Of a DNA stretch of 64,000 nucleotides, positions 44,045 to 57,151 are shown piece after piece. The number at the start of each line of letters is the position of its first letter. The first letter of the stretch is position 1. This DNA is from Certhia americana. Its lineage: Eukaryota > Chordata > Aves > Passeriformes > Certhiidae. The stretch covers positions 114,471,505 through 114,535,504 of the forward strand of contig CM031858.1 in NCBI GenBank assembly GCA_018697195.1, written 5' to 3'. The notes under the pieces are model-generated. The model did no database searches, was not told where the DNA came from, and saw nothing but the letters and a program-made list of their open reading frames with translations. Position numbers and translations under genes: made by a program.

Positions 44045-45825
44045 CATAAAAGAATTCTGATGCAATATTTTATACAATTCAATATATATTTGTATGGAAA
44101 TCAGGTGCAGCACTTGAGTTCTGGGCAAGTTGCCATTAATTTTCTCTGTGTTGTCAAGGTTCTGCAGCACTGCAGTCCAGCACCCATCTTTCCCACAGAG
44201 AAACTAACACAGAGCAACCTATAGTTACAGATTCTGCTCGATACTTGGCAAAACGGATTTCCAGGGACAAGTATGATATACTAAAGAGTAAATGTGTTTT
44301 CTGGAAATGACTCTTAACAAATTTTAAAAAGGTTATCTTGTGCTCATTAGGATAGAGCCATCATATTAGCATACCTTTGTTTCTGATGGTCCAGGAGAGG
44401 ACTTCCTCAAGGTGATCATGTCATATAATCCATTTCATAACCAGACTACAATCTTAAAACTAGTCATGCCTTTAGTATCTAATATACCAGTTGAAAGTTT
44501 AATCCACTGATGCCTGTCCTGAATTTTTAATTTTATCAGCAGTCTGTCCATATTTATTCTTGTGCCATACCTGTTTTTACACTTGTTCCCTAAGGAAATG
44601 GGGTTCATACAATTATATAGCCCATTTCTGTCCTTCTGTCCTGCTTTTTTTTTCTGATCCATTGTAGTATTTCAATCAAGCATAAGAGAACAACCAACAT
44701 CTCAAAGATAATTCTGTTTTCTTAAATGTTGTAAAGAAACAGTCAATACAAAGAAAAATAATTAATTAAAATAATTATAAGAAAAAAAAAAAAGAAAAAA
44801 AGAAAACTGAGAGCCTCCACTCCAGAGAAAAGCAGTCAGACTTCAGCCAATACTTTTTTTATTACATACCAGCCACCAGTCATCCCAAAAAATGCATCCT
44901 TCTAGACAAGGAATTGCACTGCTTTCCCCTATCCAGTGGGACTGTTGTGAGTGACAAATGGGATTTGGGAATAAGAGATACTTTGATGGAAAAGTGGAAT
45001 CATTCCTCCTGCTGTGCATTCTCTCATCTCATGAGAGGTTCTGAATTTTCCTCACTTTTTCTTCCTTGGTCCCAGTCTGAATTCATCTTTGGTATATACA
45101 GATGACCAAGACTGCACAGAAGACTCCAGATGACATTATCCAGAGCTCCCATATCTCTCACAGCAATATCTCACTAGATATGATGTAGGGTTGTAATTCC
45201 CTGTTCACTCAGGTATTGGACCAGTTAATTCTCGTTATTTCACGACCCTTTAAAACACAGGCTCTTCTGGTGTCACGTCACTCTGACAAGGTTTCAATTA
45301 CATTAAAAAAAATGTATTAGCAATTAAATGCATATAATGAAATTTCATCTCTTTTCTACTTTCCAGCCTGCAAGGTGCCCCTGATTTTTCCACATATCAC
45401 TCTCCTTTCTTACATTGACAATATCTCCCAAACACGTACTAGTACAGTATGTTTTAAACAAAGGTCATTAAGAGAAGTATGCAGACAAGACTGCTTCCAA
45501 GTGTAATCAGTACTGAACAGGTAAGAGTAACTCTACACCACCCCAAGGGTTCTTTATTAGCATTTCAATATAATCTCCAGTATCTTTGTTTATTTAGTTC
45601 TTTTGCCTGCCTTATTTCTCTTCTTATATTCCCTAACCTCTCAAGCATTACCAGCACTTTCCCATTAGCATTGTAGTCACCATTCTGGCATTCGATAGAT
45701 TCGATCTGCCACATTTTACTTGTTGAGAAAGGGGTTATAAAAGAAAGATATAGAGCTATTCTAGACTCTGTAGCTCTCCTATGATCTACTTCATTTTTAG
45801 TGTATCCATTCTTTTTCATACACTT
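44045..45825. other. XKR4 intron 2, unique sequence
   Basis: No gene. A short A-rich tract lies near 44783-44806. I recognise nothing else. Confidence 0.6.
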
Positions 45826-45958
45826 TCATGTTTCAAGGCCAGGTTGGATGGGGATTTGAGGAATCTGATGTTCTGAAAGTTGTCCCTGACCATGGCAGAG
45901 ATTTGGAACCAGATGACCTCTAAAGTCACTTCCAACCCAAGCCATTCTATGGTTCTGG
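45826..45958 (+). mobile_element. CR1 LINE 3'-end fragment
   Basis: CAAGGCCAGGTTGGATGGGG, AAGTTGTCCCTGACCATGGC and CTTCCAACCCAAGCCATTCT follow one another as in the CR1 3' untranslated region. The copy ends TATGGTTCTGG, the usual octamer terminus. It is about 130 bp, sense orientation and 5'-truncated. It resembles the fragment near 2.1 kb but is a separate insertion. Confidence 0.9.
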
Positions 45959-45959
45959 A

Positions 45960-48199
45960 TTTACCTTTTTTTTCAGTTAGCTATTGCTTTAAAAGCTGCT
46001 CCAAAGCTTTGTGTTGTATTGAAGCCTGCACTGTAGTCCTGCTTCAGCCAGGAACTTGTCACATTTCAGTCACATGGCACCAGTTCTGAGCGGGGATACT
46101 TAAGATGCTTCTCACCAAACAGCAGGATTTCATACATTGACTTATTCTGAATACTGAGACAGAGAGGTTTTGGTTGCACTGGGTTAAAAACAAGGAACTT
46201 CGAGGTTTGCTTCCATCTACAGTAATAGAGATTTCCTTTCTGATCTTATTTTCTGGCTTATTATCAGTTGGCTCTGTCTTTGAGCTCTTATTTGAAGAGT
46301 CCTTATGGAAAATTTTCTTATAAAGCACAACCTTTATTGCTCATCATTCTTTTTTTCATTTCCATCAAAGAACCATTTCTGAGGTAGATTTTGAGGCTTT
46401 TTTTCTAGAATTATTTTGGGTTGCAGTGTTTAAAAGCTCCAGAAATCCTTCTGTGCTTTGCCTCAAAGAAAATCCAAGCATCCCCCCCAAAGAAGCGGGG
46501 AACAGAACAATTAACTTCCGCAGCCTTCACTTATTTCTCTAAAATTCTGTTAGGCTTACTAACAGATCTATTTTTGTTTATCCCTCCATTTCATATAAAT
46601 TAAGCCAACATTTATGTGATTTGATGCTATATTGCTACAATTAGATGTCCTGTAACAACCTCTATACTTTCCATAACTAAGTTTAGAAAGAATCCTCTCC
46701 ACTTTCTCTCAGAAAAGCTGTCAGTTGTCACACTCTGGAATATCTGGGCTGCCTTCAGCAGAACTTGTTCTCCAGCCTATATCTGTCAAATCAGAGGCTG
46801 CCATAACAAGACAATCCTGTGCAGAATTTCACCCTGTAATAATGGTTTGAACATCTCAATCCATATCCAAATTTAACTCTGGAATTCTACAGCAGACTCT
46901 GACTACCCACTATCTTTCCCCAAAGTGATTTTGTATGCAAACAGGATCTGTTTCATCACAGAACCCTTTCTGAAACATCCTTCTGTCATTTCATTCACAC
47001 ACACTGCTTTTGCCATTATTTCCATCTTTTCTGAATACCATCTATCTTTCAGCACCCATGTCCAGGGAGTGATTATGAGACCATGGGTGTTTCTGTAACC
47101 CTATAGATCTTTTTGTAAGGCTATAATGCTTTATGTCCAGTGTTTATTTTCTCTGTTTCCTGATGTCCTGTCCCTATCCATTCATCTGTCTAAAAGTATG
47201 ATCCTTCAATACAACTTGCAAAAGCAAGAGGCAATGTACACAGGTACTGTCAGGAAGATAAGGAGTTGGCAGAGTCAAGGTGTTGCTTCTTAAAAAAAAA
47301 AAAAACCATTTTACAGGACCTCAACTCCTGAAAGTCAACCAGAGATAACTAGTAATCATTTTTATTCTTTCTGTTTAACTGCAGTAAAATAACCTGAATT
47401 CCTCTGGCAGCACTAGTAATGAGGGGAACTGCATCATTTTTTCATAAATAATACGTTCTGGTGACTCTTTTTTTTACTGAGCTTATGCTAATATCTTTAT
47501 CCTTGTTTATTACCTGTTAACTGGTCATAAAAAGACCAGAGGATCACACTATATAGACATATAAATGTGACTTTGCATTATGATGCAAAACATATAATTT
47601 GTGAAGCTTGGCCACCCACTGAACATTTTTTCCATTCATTACATTACAGGAAAATGAATAAACTATTCAGGTCATTCTGAGTGAATAGCAATAAGGCTTC
47701 ACAACATACCAGCATGAAATCTGCATATGTAATTTTAATAGAAAAAGTCATTATAAACAGTATTAAGGAGATTTAGTATACATTTTACTGCTACTCTTTT
47801 TGTCCTCATTCTTCTCACATTAGCTATCTTAGCTACATTTGCAGATAGAGGTGTCTCTTGCTAAGCTTCAAAAACCTGTTGGAAGATCTCAATAAATCAG
47901 CTGGTCAGCAAAGACAGTAGGTAGGTGCCTCCTTCACTAAATTTTGAAAAATCTAGTCAAACATTTGGATATTTGAACACAACTTTAAGTACATATTTTG
48001 CCATACCTTAGAAGTATCATGCCAGTGTGAAAGAAAAGAATTATAAGTGGTTTTATAAACTTACATTTGCATAGGAATATAATTTAAAGATTGGTTTCTC
48101 AAAGCTTTTTGATGCAGTTTGTTCAAGCACCATGCTGATAATCTCACCTTTGGGTGATATTTCCAGCTCACACCAATTGAATGAGAATGAAAGAATAAG
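45960..48199. other. XKR4 intron 2, unique sequence
   Basis: No gene and no mobile element recognised. A 13-base poly(A) run lies near 47291-47306. Confidence 0.6.
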
Positions 48200-48530
48200 A
48201 GAGGTTCAAAGGGTCCTCAATCAATCATCTGGTCCAAACCCTTCTGGAAGCACAACTATGTTCAAAAATTGACCAGGTTCCTCAGGACCATGTCTCTTTG
48301 AATTTTATAATTCTGTGGTTGCTGAGCACACAGCCTCTCTAGGTGAAAACTGTACCAGTTTCACCTGGCAAAAATCTCTTTTCTTACAGGAAATCAAATT
48401 TTCCCTTGCTGCATTTTTGACTCATTGTGTGCCTCTCAGTTTGAGAGTTTTGAATAATTCTCCTTTTAGGCAGGAGAAAATGGCAATTAGATCTTTCCTC
48501 TTGGTTCACAGTTCTCTCTACTAGTCCTCC
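48200..48530 (-). mobile_element. CR1 LINE fragment (antisense), old
   Basis: The + strand shows GGGTCCTCAATCAATCATCT, GGTCCAAACCCTTCTGGAAG, CCAGGTTCCTCAGGACCATG, CACAGCCTCTCTAGG and ATTTTCCCTTGCTGCATTTT in the order of a diverged reverse-complement CR1 3' region. It is heavily mutated, so its ends are approximate. Confidence 0.72.
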
Positions 48531-48589
48531 CTCAGGCTACTCAAGCCCAGTTCAGACACCACGTGCTCTAGCCCCTAACCTTGTGGACA

Positions 48590-49490
48590 AAGGATGGGTC
48601 ACCGATGTTATACACTGGACTTTTGAAAAGCCTTTGACCTGACTCCCCACAACATCCCTCTCTCTAAATTGAAAAGAGATGGAGTTGATGAGTAGACTGA
48701 TAGATGGACAAGGGAGTGGTTGGATGATCACATCTAGAGGGTAGTGGTCAGTGACTCAGAATCTTGATGGACATCAGTGACAAGTGGTGTTCCTCGGGAG
48801 TCCATACAGAAGGTTATTTGATATCTTCATTGATGACACAGCCAAAGGGATTGAGTGCACCCTCAGCAAATTTGCACATGACAAAGCTGAGCAGTGCAGT
48901 TGCCACATCTGAAGGATGGGATGCCACCCAGAGGGACCTGGACAAGCTCAAGAAGTGGGGCCATGGGAATCTCATGAGGTTTAACAAGACTAGGTGCTGG
49001 TGCTGCACCTGGTCAGGGCAACCTCCTATCTCCACATGGGCTGGGGGATGAACAGATCCAGAGCAGCTCTGTTAAGAAGGACTTGGGGGTGCTGGTGGGT
49101 GGGGGGCTGGACATGACCCGGCAGTCTGCACTCACTGCCCAGAAAACCAAACGTGTCCTGTGCTGAGTTGAATGCAGCATGGCCAGCAGGGCAAAGGAGG
49201 GAATTCTGGCCACTCCAGATCCCACTTGGAGTGCTGTGTCCAGCTCTGGGGTCCACAGCACAGGAAGGACATGGACCCATTGGAGTGTGTCCAAAGGAGG
49301 CCATCAAGTTGATAAGAGGGATAGAAAACCTCTCCTACAAGGAAAGGATAAGAGAATTAGGATTGTTCAGCATGGAACTAGGGTGACCTAATTGTGGCCT
49401 TTCAGTACCCAAAGGAGGCCTTCAAGGCAGATGGAGAGAAAACATTTACAAGAGCATTGACTGACAGGACTATTCTATGATCCCATTATT
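48590..49490 (+). mobile_element. CR1 LINE, 5'-truncated copy (about 0.9 kb)
   Basis: Decayed sense-strand CR1. GAAAAGCCTTTGACCTGACT matches the S-K-A-F-D-T motif of reverse transcriptase, and GACAAGTGGTGTTCCTCGGG matches the S-G-V-P-Q-G motif. GAGTGCACCCTCAGCAAATT, GGACCTGGACAAGCTCAAGA, GGACTTGGGGGTGCTGGTGG, TGGAGTGCTGTGTCCAGCTC and AAGGATAAGAGAATTAGGAT follow in family order. It appears to have lost much of the 3' untranslated region internally, jumping to a GACTATTCTATGATCC terminus near 49470-49485. It lies next to the older antisense CR1 fragment. The frames of up to 95 codons inside it are remnants and are not host genes. Confidence 0.92.
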
Positions 49491-51949
49491 TCAGTGACTC
49501 TTCACTGGCCTTGCTCTAGTTTGTAAAAGTATTTCCAGTACCAATGGCCCCAAAATGATATGAACACACAAGAATTTTCCTTTGCCTTTGTAAGTCTTTT
49601 TGTCACTCCTCTCTGTCTTCAGAGATCCCTCTGCATGGCAGCCCTGCTTTCCTGTAGATCAGCTGCTCCCCTCTGATGGATCCAGGCTTTAAGGGCATTA
49701 TGAGCCTGGAGGTATTGTGAAAAGAAATTCTTTACTGCTGCAGGGGATGGCAAAAAAAACCCAAAAATATTTTCACATTATCTACATGTTTTTAAATTTA
49801 ATAGTCCCTTCATAAATCTGCTAATGTATACATAGTGGTAAAGACAGCCAGAGACACAAAGTAGTGCATTTAGTTTCTGCAAGTGTGATATATTGCCTAC
49901 ACACTGAATTTTATTTGTTGGGGAATGTCAGAAAGTTGGTGGCATATCCTTCTGCTCCCTTTTTGTTGTGCTAAAAGTGAACTTGCCAAGGAAAAAATTT
50001 CCAGTTTCATTTTGGGTTTCTGTGTTTTTTATGACTGGTATTTTGCTCAGGGATGGGAAAAAAAGTGATGCATGCTTGGAACAGATAAAGCTTTCCTGTG
50101 TCTAATATAGCAGTGAGAAATTTTAGTCGTGATTGTGTCTTACCCAAAGACTGCACAATACCTCAAAGATAAGAATTAATGTGAATTCTTCATCATGCAG
50201 TGACTTTTAATCTTCAGTCACAGAACCAAAGTGCATGGCCAGCTTCACACCAAAAACACAGATCTCAAATTTTCTGTCATTTTCACTGCTAGTGCATGTT
50301 AGTTTGTTAATCTGCAAAATTACTCTTTTTTTTTTCCAAAATTAATCAGAAAATAATCCTTTCTGTTGAGTAATTTAGGTGCAAGTTGCATGTCAAAGTG
50401 GGAAGGCAGGTCTTAAAATATGCCTCACATGACATCCAGGTTTAGTGGTACACAGGATATACTACAAGTGATGAAATTTGTATGGGATTTAATATCTATA
50501 ACTAATTATATACATATTAGTATTTTTCAGCTGTGTGTTGGGTGAGTATCAATCTGCAAATATAAAAACCCATCGCACTTTTGCTTTGTTCTCACAGTTT
50601 TGTAAGTACTAATGAATAACCAGTGTTACAGTGAGACTCAAAGAAAAAGCCCAATCAGGCACAGGAGGTTCACCCCTATGGGAACCTTCTCACTGAACTC
50701 AGTGGAACTGTTTTAATGAACAAAACCTACTTGCTGGGCTGGGATATATAGGAGCATTCTTTTACAGAAAGGTATTAAGTAGCTTTCTTTTGTGTTAAGC
50801 ATGGCATTCTACCTAACCTAATGGGGATAAAAAACATATTAAATGCATTTTATTAGTTTTTGGTTTTGTAACTAAATTATTATGAAAATTAATTTAAAGT
50901 ATTTTTCTTTTTCCAGTGGGTGTTATTTCTCACAGTATGTCAGTTAATAAAGTGGTAAACTGTATTCTGTTCTCTGTATATAATGAATACAGTTTAAAAA
51001 CAAATCATTAACAGATTTGTGTTACTGCTGAAGAGAGAATTTCTAGTTTTAGTTTTGAGTGGGGCTTTTAGCATATCATTTGTGCATGGGTGGCCAGTGT
51101 GCTCTCAGGAGTTAAATAGCTTGGGCAGGAAGAATCTCGTGATATGAGGTTGCTCAATTGATATTGATCCCAGGCCCTCATAGCTAATAGACACTGCCTC
51201 TGTGTGTTCTTTCTCACCCTGTGGACATTTCAAGATGCAGAGGAATTCTTCCATACTCACATAATTGAGACAAAAGTGTGAATTGACTCCTCCCTCAGTG
51301 TGACTTTTCCTGGCAGAGCCACAAGTAGTGCTCCCTGTCATCCTCCAGCAGGCATCCACGATTGTCACAGAGTTTTGCCGGAGCTCTGACAGCTGCAGCC
51401 TCCCTGGAGCTCCTACCCAGTAAAACCGGGAGGACCCAGGAGCCCTGTGGCAGGGTCAGAGAGCAGCACAGGGACTGATTGGGAGCATCCTTGGGACCAT
51501 GGGGCTTTCAGGGCTCACGTGTAGCAGAGATCAGCAGCAGCAAACCCCTTTTGCCAGCTGCCGTATCACTCTGAGCAAGGCTGCTGCCATGTCCCCGGCG
51601 GTGGGGACAACAGAGTGACTCACAAAAACCTCCCAATTCGCTGCAGTTTTCAGTCTGCAAAATGAAATAAAGTAACCCCCGTCTCATGCTTTATGCTGTA
51701 CTAAAATCTGCAGTAGCTCAGGGGCTGTTTCGTGAGCTATGCTGTCGTCCCCATCACAGGGGCAGTGAATGATGGGGTGTACCCCTCCTTCAGCCATCTG
51801 CTGCCACCCCAGCATCAAAGCCCTCTGAAAGCTTATGCAACTTCAGGCTGTTTTCAGGTTTTAATGAGCGCATTTGGTGCTCTCATAGTCTCCTTCCTGC
51901 CCTGTGGATGAATGTATTGAGCGATTCATTATCACCAGAAAGGTGGATT
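49491..51949. other. XKR4 intron 2, unique sequence
   Basis: No gene. 51360-51620 is GC-richer, with scattered CpGs (GCCGG, ACCGGG, CCCCGGCGG), but it is not dense enough to call a CpG island and I do not recognise it as a repeat. Confidence 0.6.
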
Positions 51950-51956
51950 AATAGAC

Positions 51957-52006
51957 AGATGAAAGACAGACAGACAGACAGATAAATAGATAGGTAGGTA
52001 GGTAGG

Positions 52007-52053
<47 letters not shown>

Positions 52054-52063
52054 NNNNNNNNNN

Positions 52064-52110
<47 letters not shown>
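51957..52110. repeat. Compound (CAGA)/(GTAG)/(GATA)n microsatellite containing a gap
   Basis: About four CAGA units, then GATAAATAGATAG, then GTAG units, then a long GATA run broken by ten Ns (52054-52063) and resumed to 52110. The minus-strand frames spelling IYLS repeats come from this tract and are not genes. The true array length is unresolved. Confidence 0.97.
52054..52063. other. Assembly gap (10 N) inside the GATA array
   Basis: Ten unresolved bases flanked on both sides by GATA repeats. The gap is due to the repeat, and its real size is unknown. Confidence 0.99.
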
Positions 52111-55100
52111 GTTTGAGCACCATCTAGTTAAGCTGGATCTTTCCCAGGTCTCCTGTGCCATAGAAAGGCATTCAGATCTCATTTTGAGCTTCTAGGTTAG
52201 TCACTCTTGGTAATGAAGCTAAATAAGTAAGATGCCCCAAAGCCATAAAAAAATAGAGCTCTGGTGATCTTCTTGATGCTGACCCTAAGTGACATGGTAG
52301 CATTTACTCTCTGTGTATTCATAGCAGCTTGTCATCCTTAAATATAGCTCGAAACATAACTGCTTTCCTCAGTAACTGGGCTCTGTATTGGTTTTGCTTA
52401 GCAGAAGGCAGAAAATGTGCAACGTGAGTCCAAAGCAACAGTAAACTGAAAATGGCTCCCCATGCCTTTTCTTCAGACCCACTGTAGTCCCAGCAGATCT
52501 CTCTCACGCCATGAGACCAGGACTCTCATCTAGAGGTTTTCAATGATGTATTTTCACCTGCAAGCAGAGTAGACACTAAAATCATTTGCAGTAAAAAGAA
52601 ATTCTGCTAGGGGATGAATATTTTATATCTTTTTTTCTTCACATTTCCTTTAAAAAGCCTGATTTTAATTTCCACCCCTATGGAGTCAGTTTTGTTATAA
52701 AGAGACAGCTCAGAAATGCCTGAAAATATCTTGAATGGTGATTCAGTAGGAAAGAAATGGAGTTACAATCATTTGCTCAAAAAGAAATCCAAAGGTGTTC
52801 TATGGTTTTGAGGGGTTTTCTTTCACTTCCTTGATAATGACTGTAGCAGCAAAATCAGGAAAACAAGCTGGGAAATTTGCATGATGTCGCCATACACCTG
52901 GCTAAATCATTTCCACACCTGCTCCACTTTCAGCCATTTCAATGCCATTCCTTGAGAGGCAGAGCCATGCAAACAAGGGCAGAAACAGGCCGTTGGCTTC
53001 GCAGAAGCAGCACATCCTGCGGCAGCAGCCTTTGGAGCCAGATGGGTTTTCTGAGCAGAGCATAATGCATTGCAATTGAATTGATATTTTAAGCTAACAC
53101 ATGTTTAGATCAGAGAGGCTCACAACACAGTCACTTACAATACACGGCTGATTGCTTCATGACAGAAGCAGCTAAATGCTGTAATGGGGAAGGTGGTATC
53201 AGCAATTCACTTCTAAATTTTGATTCTCAATTACTTAAGGCAGCTGTAAGAATTCACTTTTAGCTGGGGCTCGAACAAGGACATGAGCCAAGACCCAGAG
53301 CAATTTAAAAAGCAGTAGGAGTTTCTCTCTTTATGAAAGGCTTCCTAGTATAGAAAAGCTACAATATTATAAGGCAGAAAAATTTGCTACCCCAAAGGCA
53401 GGGTCCTGTGTTTTTTTTTCTTTCTGAAACTGAGATACAATTGAGGCAATGAGAATGAACACAACTTTGAAAAAAGCTCTTCTGAAAAGATGAGCTGGAT
53501 AAAATGTACAGAGCTGCAAATGATCTCTAGGAAACCACATTAGCCATACTTCATCTAACATGAAAGCTGAAGGACCACTAAGTTGAAGAGTGGCGAAGTA
53601 CGAATTGTGCATTGATCAAGTGTTATCTTTAAAACATTTGCCTGTATAAGGTATCCCTTTGTTGTCAGATATCACTGAGGCTAAGTACAACCAGTAAAGG
53701 TGACCAAGGATTGAAGAACATTATTATTATTATTGTTAGTAGTAGTAGTAGCAGTAGTAGTACTATTACTATTTCAGCAAATACTTACAATCTAGCCATT
53801 GTGTCTTTCAGAGTTCTGCTTTATGAGATGGAAAAAGCATTTTTCTTCATGGCAGGCTATTCCTGAACTGTTTATTGTATAATTTTTTATACCATTCAGT
53901 GAAATGTCTTGCTTGTAGTTGTTATCAGCAAATGAAGTAGCAAGTCCATCACAACTGACTTGTGTTATGTTTGTTTGTTACTACACTTGGGGAACTCTTA
54001 TGCATCAAGGGCTTTTTATTTTTATTTTTTTTCTCCCCCTTGAGGTTTTATCAATAGCAGTCATCAAGACCAAGTCTTTCAGATTATATATTCAGAAGTA
54101 TTTAAACTGGCTCTGCAGAACAAATTAGGACGATCAGACACTTTAAGAATATCTTCTGCTTTGACAGTATCTGTAAATACTGTGAATCGATTTCCAGATT
54201 TGATTCTAAGTAGACCATTCTTTATGCAGTCTTGAAACAGAAGAGCCAGCTACATATACAAAAGTTAAAGATTGAAAGGTATCATAGAAGATGGTTAGAC
54301 AAATATCTTAACATGAGTAATTTGCAGAACAAACTCTTCAGCTAAAAAAGGATTCCAGTCAGAGACTTTTACACATTTTTCTACATATGAGCCACACCTG
54401 CTATTAAGTAAAATAGTCCTGCTGGGAAGGCTATAGAAAGACGGTTCTCAGATACAAAATTTCTGGTTCCAAGAACTGTATATTAAACTTTGCCAAATCT
54501 CTAAGGAAAGAAGATAAGATCTGAAGTCTTCAGAAAGCTGGAATGTAATGAAGAGAACACCAGGCTTCTAGATTACGTCTTTGGGGTGATATTTTGGTTT
54601 CTTCCTATAGCACACCAATAACCTGTTACTTTGGAAAAAACTTTTAAAATTGCATGTCTGAAATTAGAAAAAGAGATCCATAGTTAAGCACATAAATATG
54701 TAATCTTCTTTCCAAATGGAAGAAGTATATGTAACTTAGAGAAAAATTTGCAGGTATGCGTTTGTAAATACGTTGAGGCTACAAAGGAATTTTCTAAATA
54801 TTGTTGTATAAATGACATCTTAACCCAATAAAAAACTGAAATCATATATCAGTGAAAACCCTGAAAATATTTGAGTCTTTTTATGATATCCTGTGGAATC
54901 ATTAATATCTTTTAGTCTTGTAACAGTAATAAACCTGTCACAAGATATTTTACAACTTAAAGGGCTTTCATGACTCCCTTAATGAGCACTATAAAATCAT
55001 TACCTGATTTGGAATATATATATTTCTTTAAATAAATAGGGTTCTCTGAAGTACAATTGGGTTTTCTTTAATTTTTGCTCTTTTATTGATGTATTTTGTA

Positions 55101-57130
55101 CCTATCAGACTGTGAACTTACTTATGAGTCTTCATTTTTGTTGCCTTATAAGATGGCCAAAAGGAAAAAATTTTTTCCCTAAGGATAGCATTAATTATTT
55201 AACTAATATTTAGCTTTTCATTGCCTGCCCCATATGGACACAAAAACACACATACAATTTATTTAGCACCTCACCAGTGAGTGCTAAAATGTTTATTAGT
55301 TCTGCAGAGTGACTGTTCGATGTTGTTTCCAGTTAAGCACTGCCTAAATATTCATTCCCTGGCCTATTAATCCATGGTGACAAGTCGTATTTCCTCCTTT
55401 TTGTCCTTCCCTCTATTCCCTCACCCAAACACACTTTCTCCTCACTGTTGTTTGCAAGAGATGCTGATTTTAATGAAAATTTTGAAGTCATTAATTTTGA
55501 AGAAAAGGGAGGTAATGCTTTCAACGTTGTCAAAACCAGGTGTTTTAGCTTCTGGGTGTCTTTGAATATAATCATTTAAATATGTTCAGCCCTCTAAAGC
55601 CATCACCAAGGCTGTAATAGTACAAATCACATTGTGTTTTATTATGGCCTCTCCCAATAGTTAATGTCAGGTGTCAGATGAGGAGGAATGTATCTGGATC
55701 ACAAAATTCACTCTCCTGCTATGAAATACTAAGAAACTAACCAAACAATGCTATGCTACAAAATGCAAAACAATAATCAACAAAAATTAGCACTATGTTA
55801 TTAACTATGTCCAAAGTGAGGCAAGAATAGGCAAACTGTGCAGAGTGGCTCATGTATTTATTTGTGGAGGGACTTAGGACTGTGATTTGAGGTTTCTGTG
55901 CAAGCTGGCACTGACTTGGTATGGTTTCCCAGCAGGGGCATGAGGAATGTGCTCTCTTCTCCTCACCCCAGACTGAGCATTCATCCTGCATGTGAGCATC
56001 CTAAAAGCTACATATGCTTGGCAGAAGTCTGCATCTCTGCTAACACTTCCTTTAAACAACTGCAAGAAAAAAAGAAGGTTTTTTTAAAAAGAAAAAAGCA
56101 GTAGCTACGTGCATGATCATAAATTGCTCTAGCCTGTGTGTTTCCGTGTCCCAGTAAGCATCAGGGTTCCATCAGAGAATGCAAATTGAAACTGACTGCA
56201 ACAGTTGGCTCTAGATTTTGTTGACAGGGAGCAGTATTCATTTTCCTCAGTGCCTGATTTCTGTTGCCTTTCTGCTTAAGAGAAAAAGAACAAAAGGAGA
56301 TAAGGAGGCAGGTTGAGAGAGCATGGTATAGAAATTAAAATAAACTAAAATTATACCTTCTTCTTGCTATGAAGTGCCATAACCCCAGCATAGTGAAAAA
56401 CTAGATCTAAAACAGCAGAAATGTGCTGTTAGGAGTGGGGAAGAAAGAGGCAACAGATAAAGGTACTAGCCAGCAGAGTGCAAGCATGCAACTGGGCTGC
56501 CAAACTTGAATTCACATTTTAATTCTCCCCCTACATAAGCTTTGCTCAAAGCAATTTTTAGTCACTGCGGATCTGAGTCCTTCCGCAACACTGCAGAAGA
56601 CAAACACAAGGCCCATATCTTTTCTGCTGGCCGAGATTCCCTCTTGGAACTGTCACAAGACCAGCACCCTGGGCGGTGTCCAGGCCTCACAGCAGCCTTG
56701 TAGAAGCATGACCTTGACCCTTGCTTAGCATTGCCCACAAGGATCCCATCCACACCTCCTGCCCTGGTGTAATTCCCATTTTAAGACCTGCAGGAATCAT
56801 GGGCAGCCTCATGTACCCTGTATGTCAGTGACAATACTCCCGTGGGCCTCTATAGGCACATCAAGCACAGCTGTGTCTTTTAGGACATCCAGCCTCATGT
56901 CACCCGGGGCAGGCTGCTCCTTTGTCACACTGGAGCCATTTGAGCCAGTCCTGGGCCCCCTCCATTGGTGTCTGACAGAGTAGAGGGAGGACGCGAGGGA
57001 ATTCTACTAAGATTTCACACTAGAAGTTCAGTTTCACCTTTGCTTCTTGATAGACAGTGATTTGCTCTGGTTTTGGCTCAGGTTCACGTTCATTTCAGCT
57101 CAGTGATTTTCAGTTATGCTTCTCAGACAT
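52111..57130. other. XKR4 intron 2, unique sequence
   Basis: No supported gene. It contains a triplet-repeat patch at 53720-53773. 56560-57000 is GC-richer than its surroundings and directly precedes the probable LTR; I cannot assign it. Confidence 0.6.
53720..53773. repeat. (ATT)/(AGT) triplet repeat patch
   Basis: ATTATTATTATTATTG is followed by TTAGTAGTAGTAGTAGCAGT and then AGTAGTACTATTACTATT. The right half forms an imperfect palindrome around AGTACT. Confidence 0.9.
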
Positions 57131-57151
57131 CATCCACTGTCACAGGGTTAC

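Noticed and set aside
51883..52182. Frames spelling IYLS repeats across the N gap
   Set aside because: They are translations of the GATA microsatellite.
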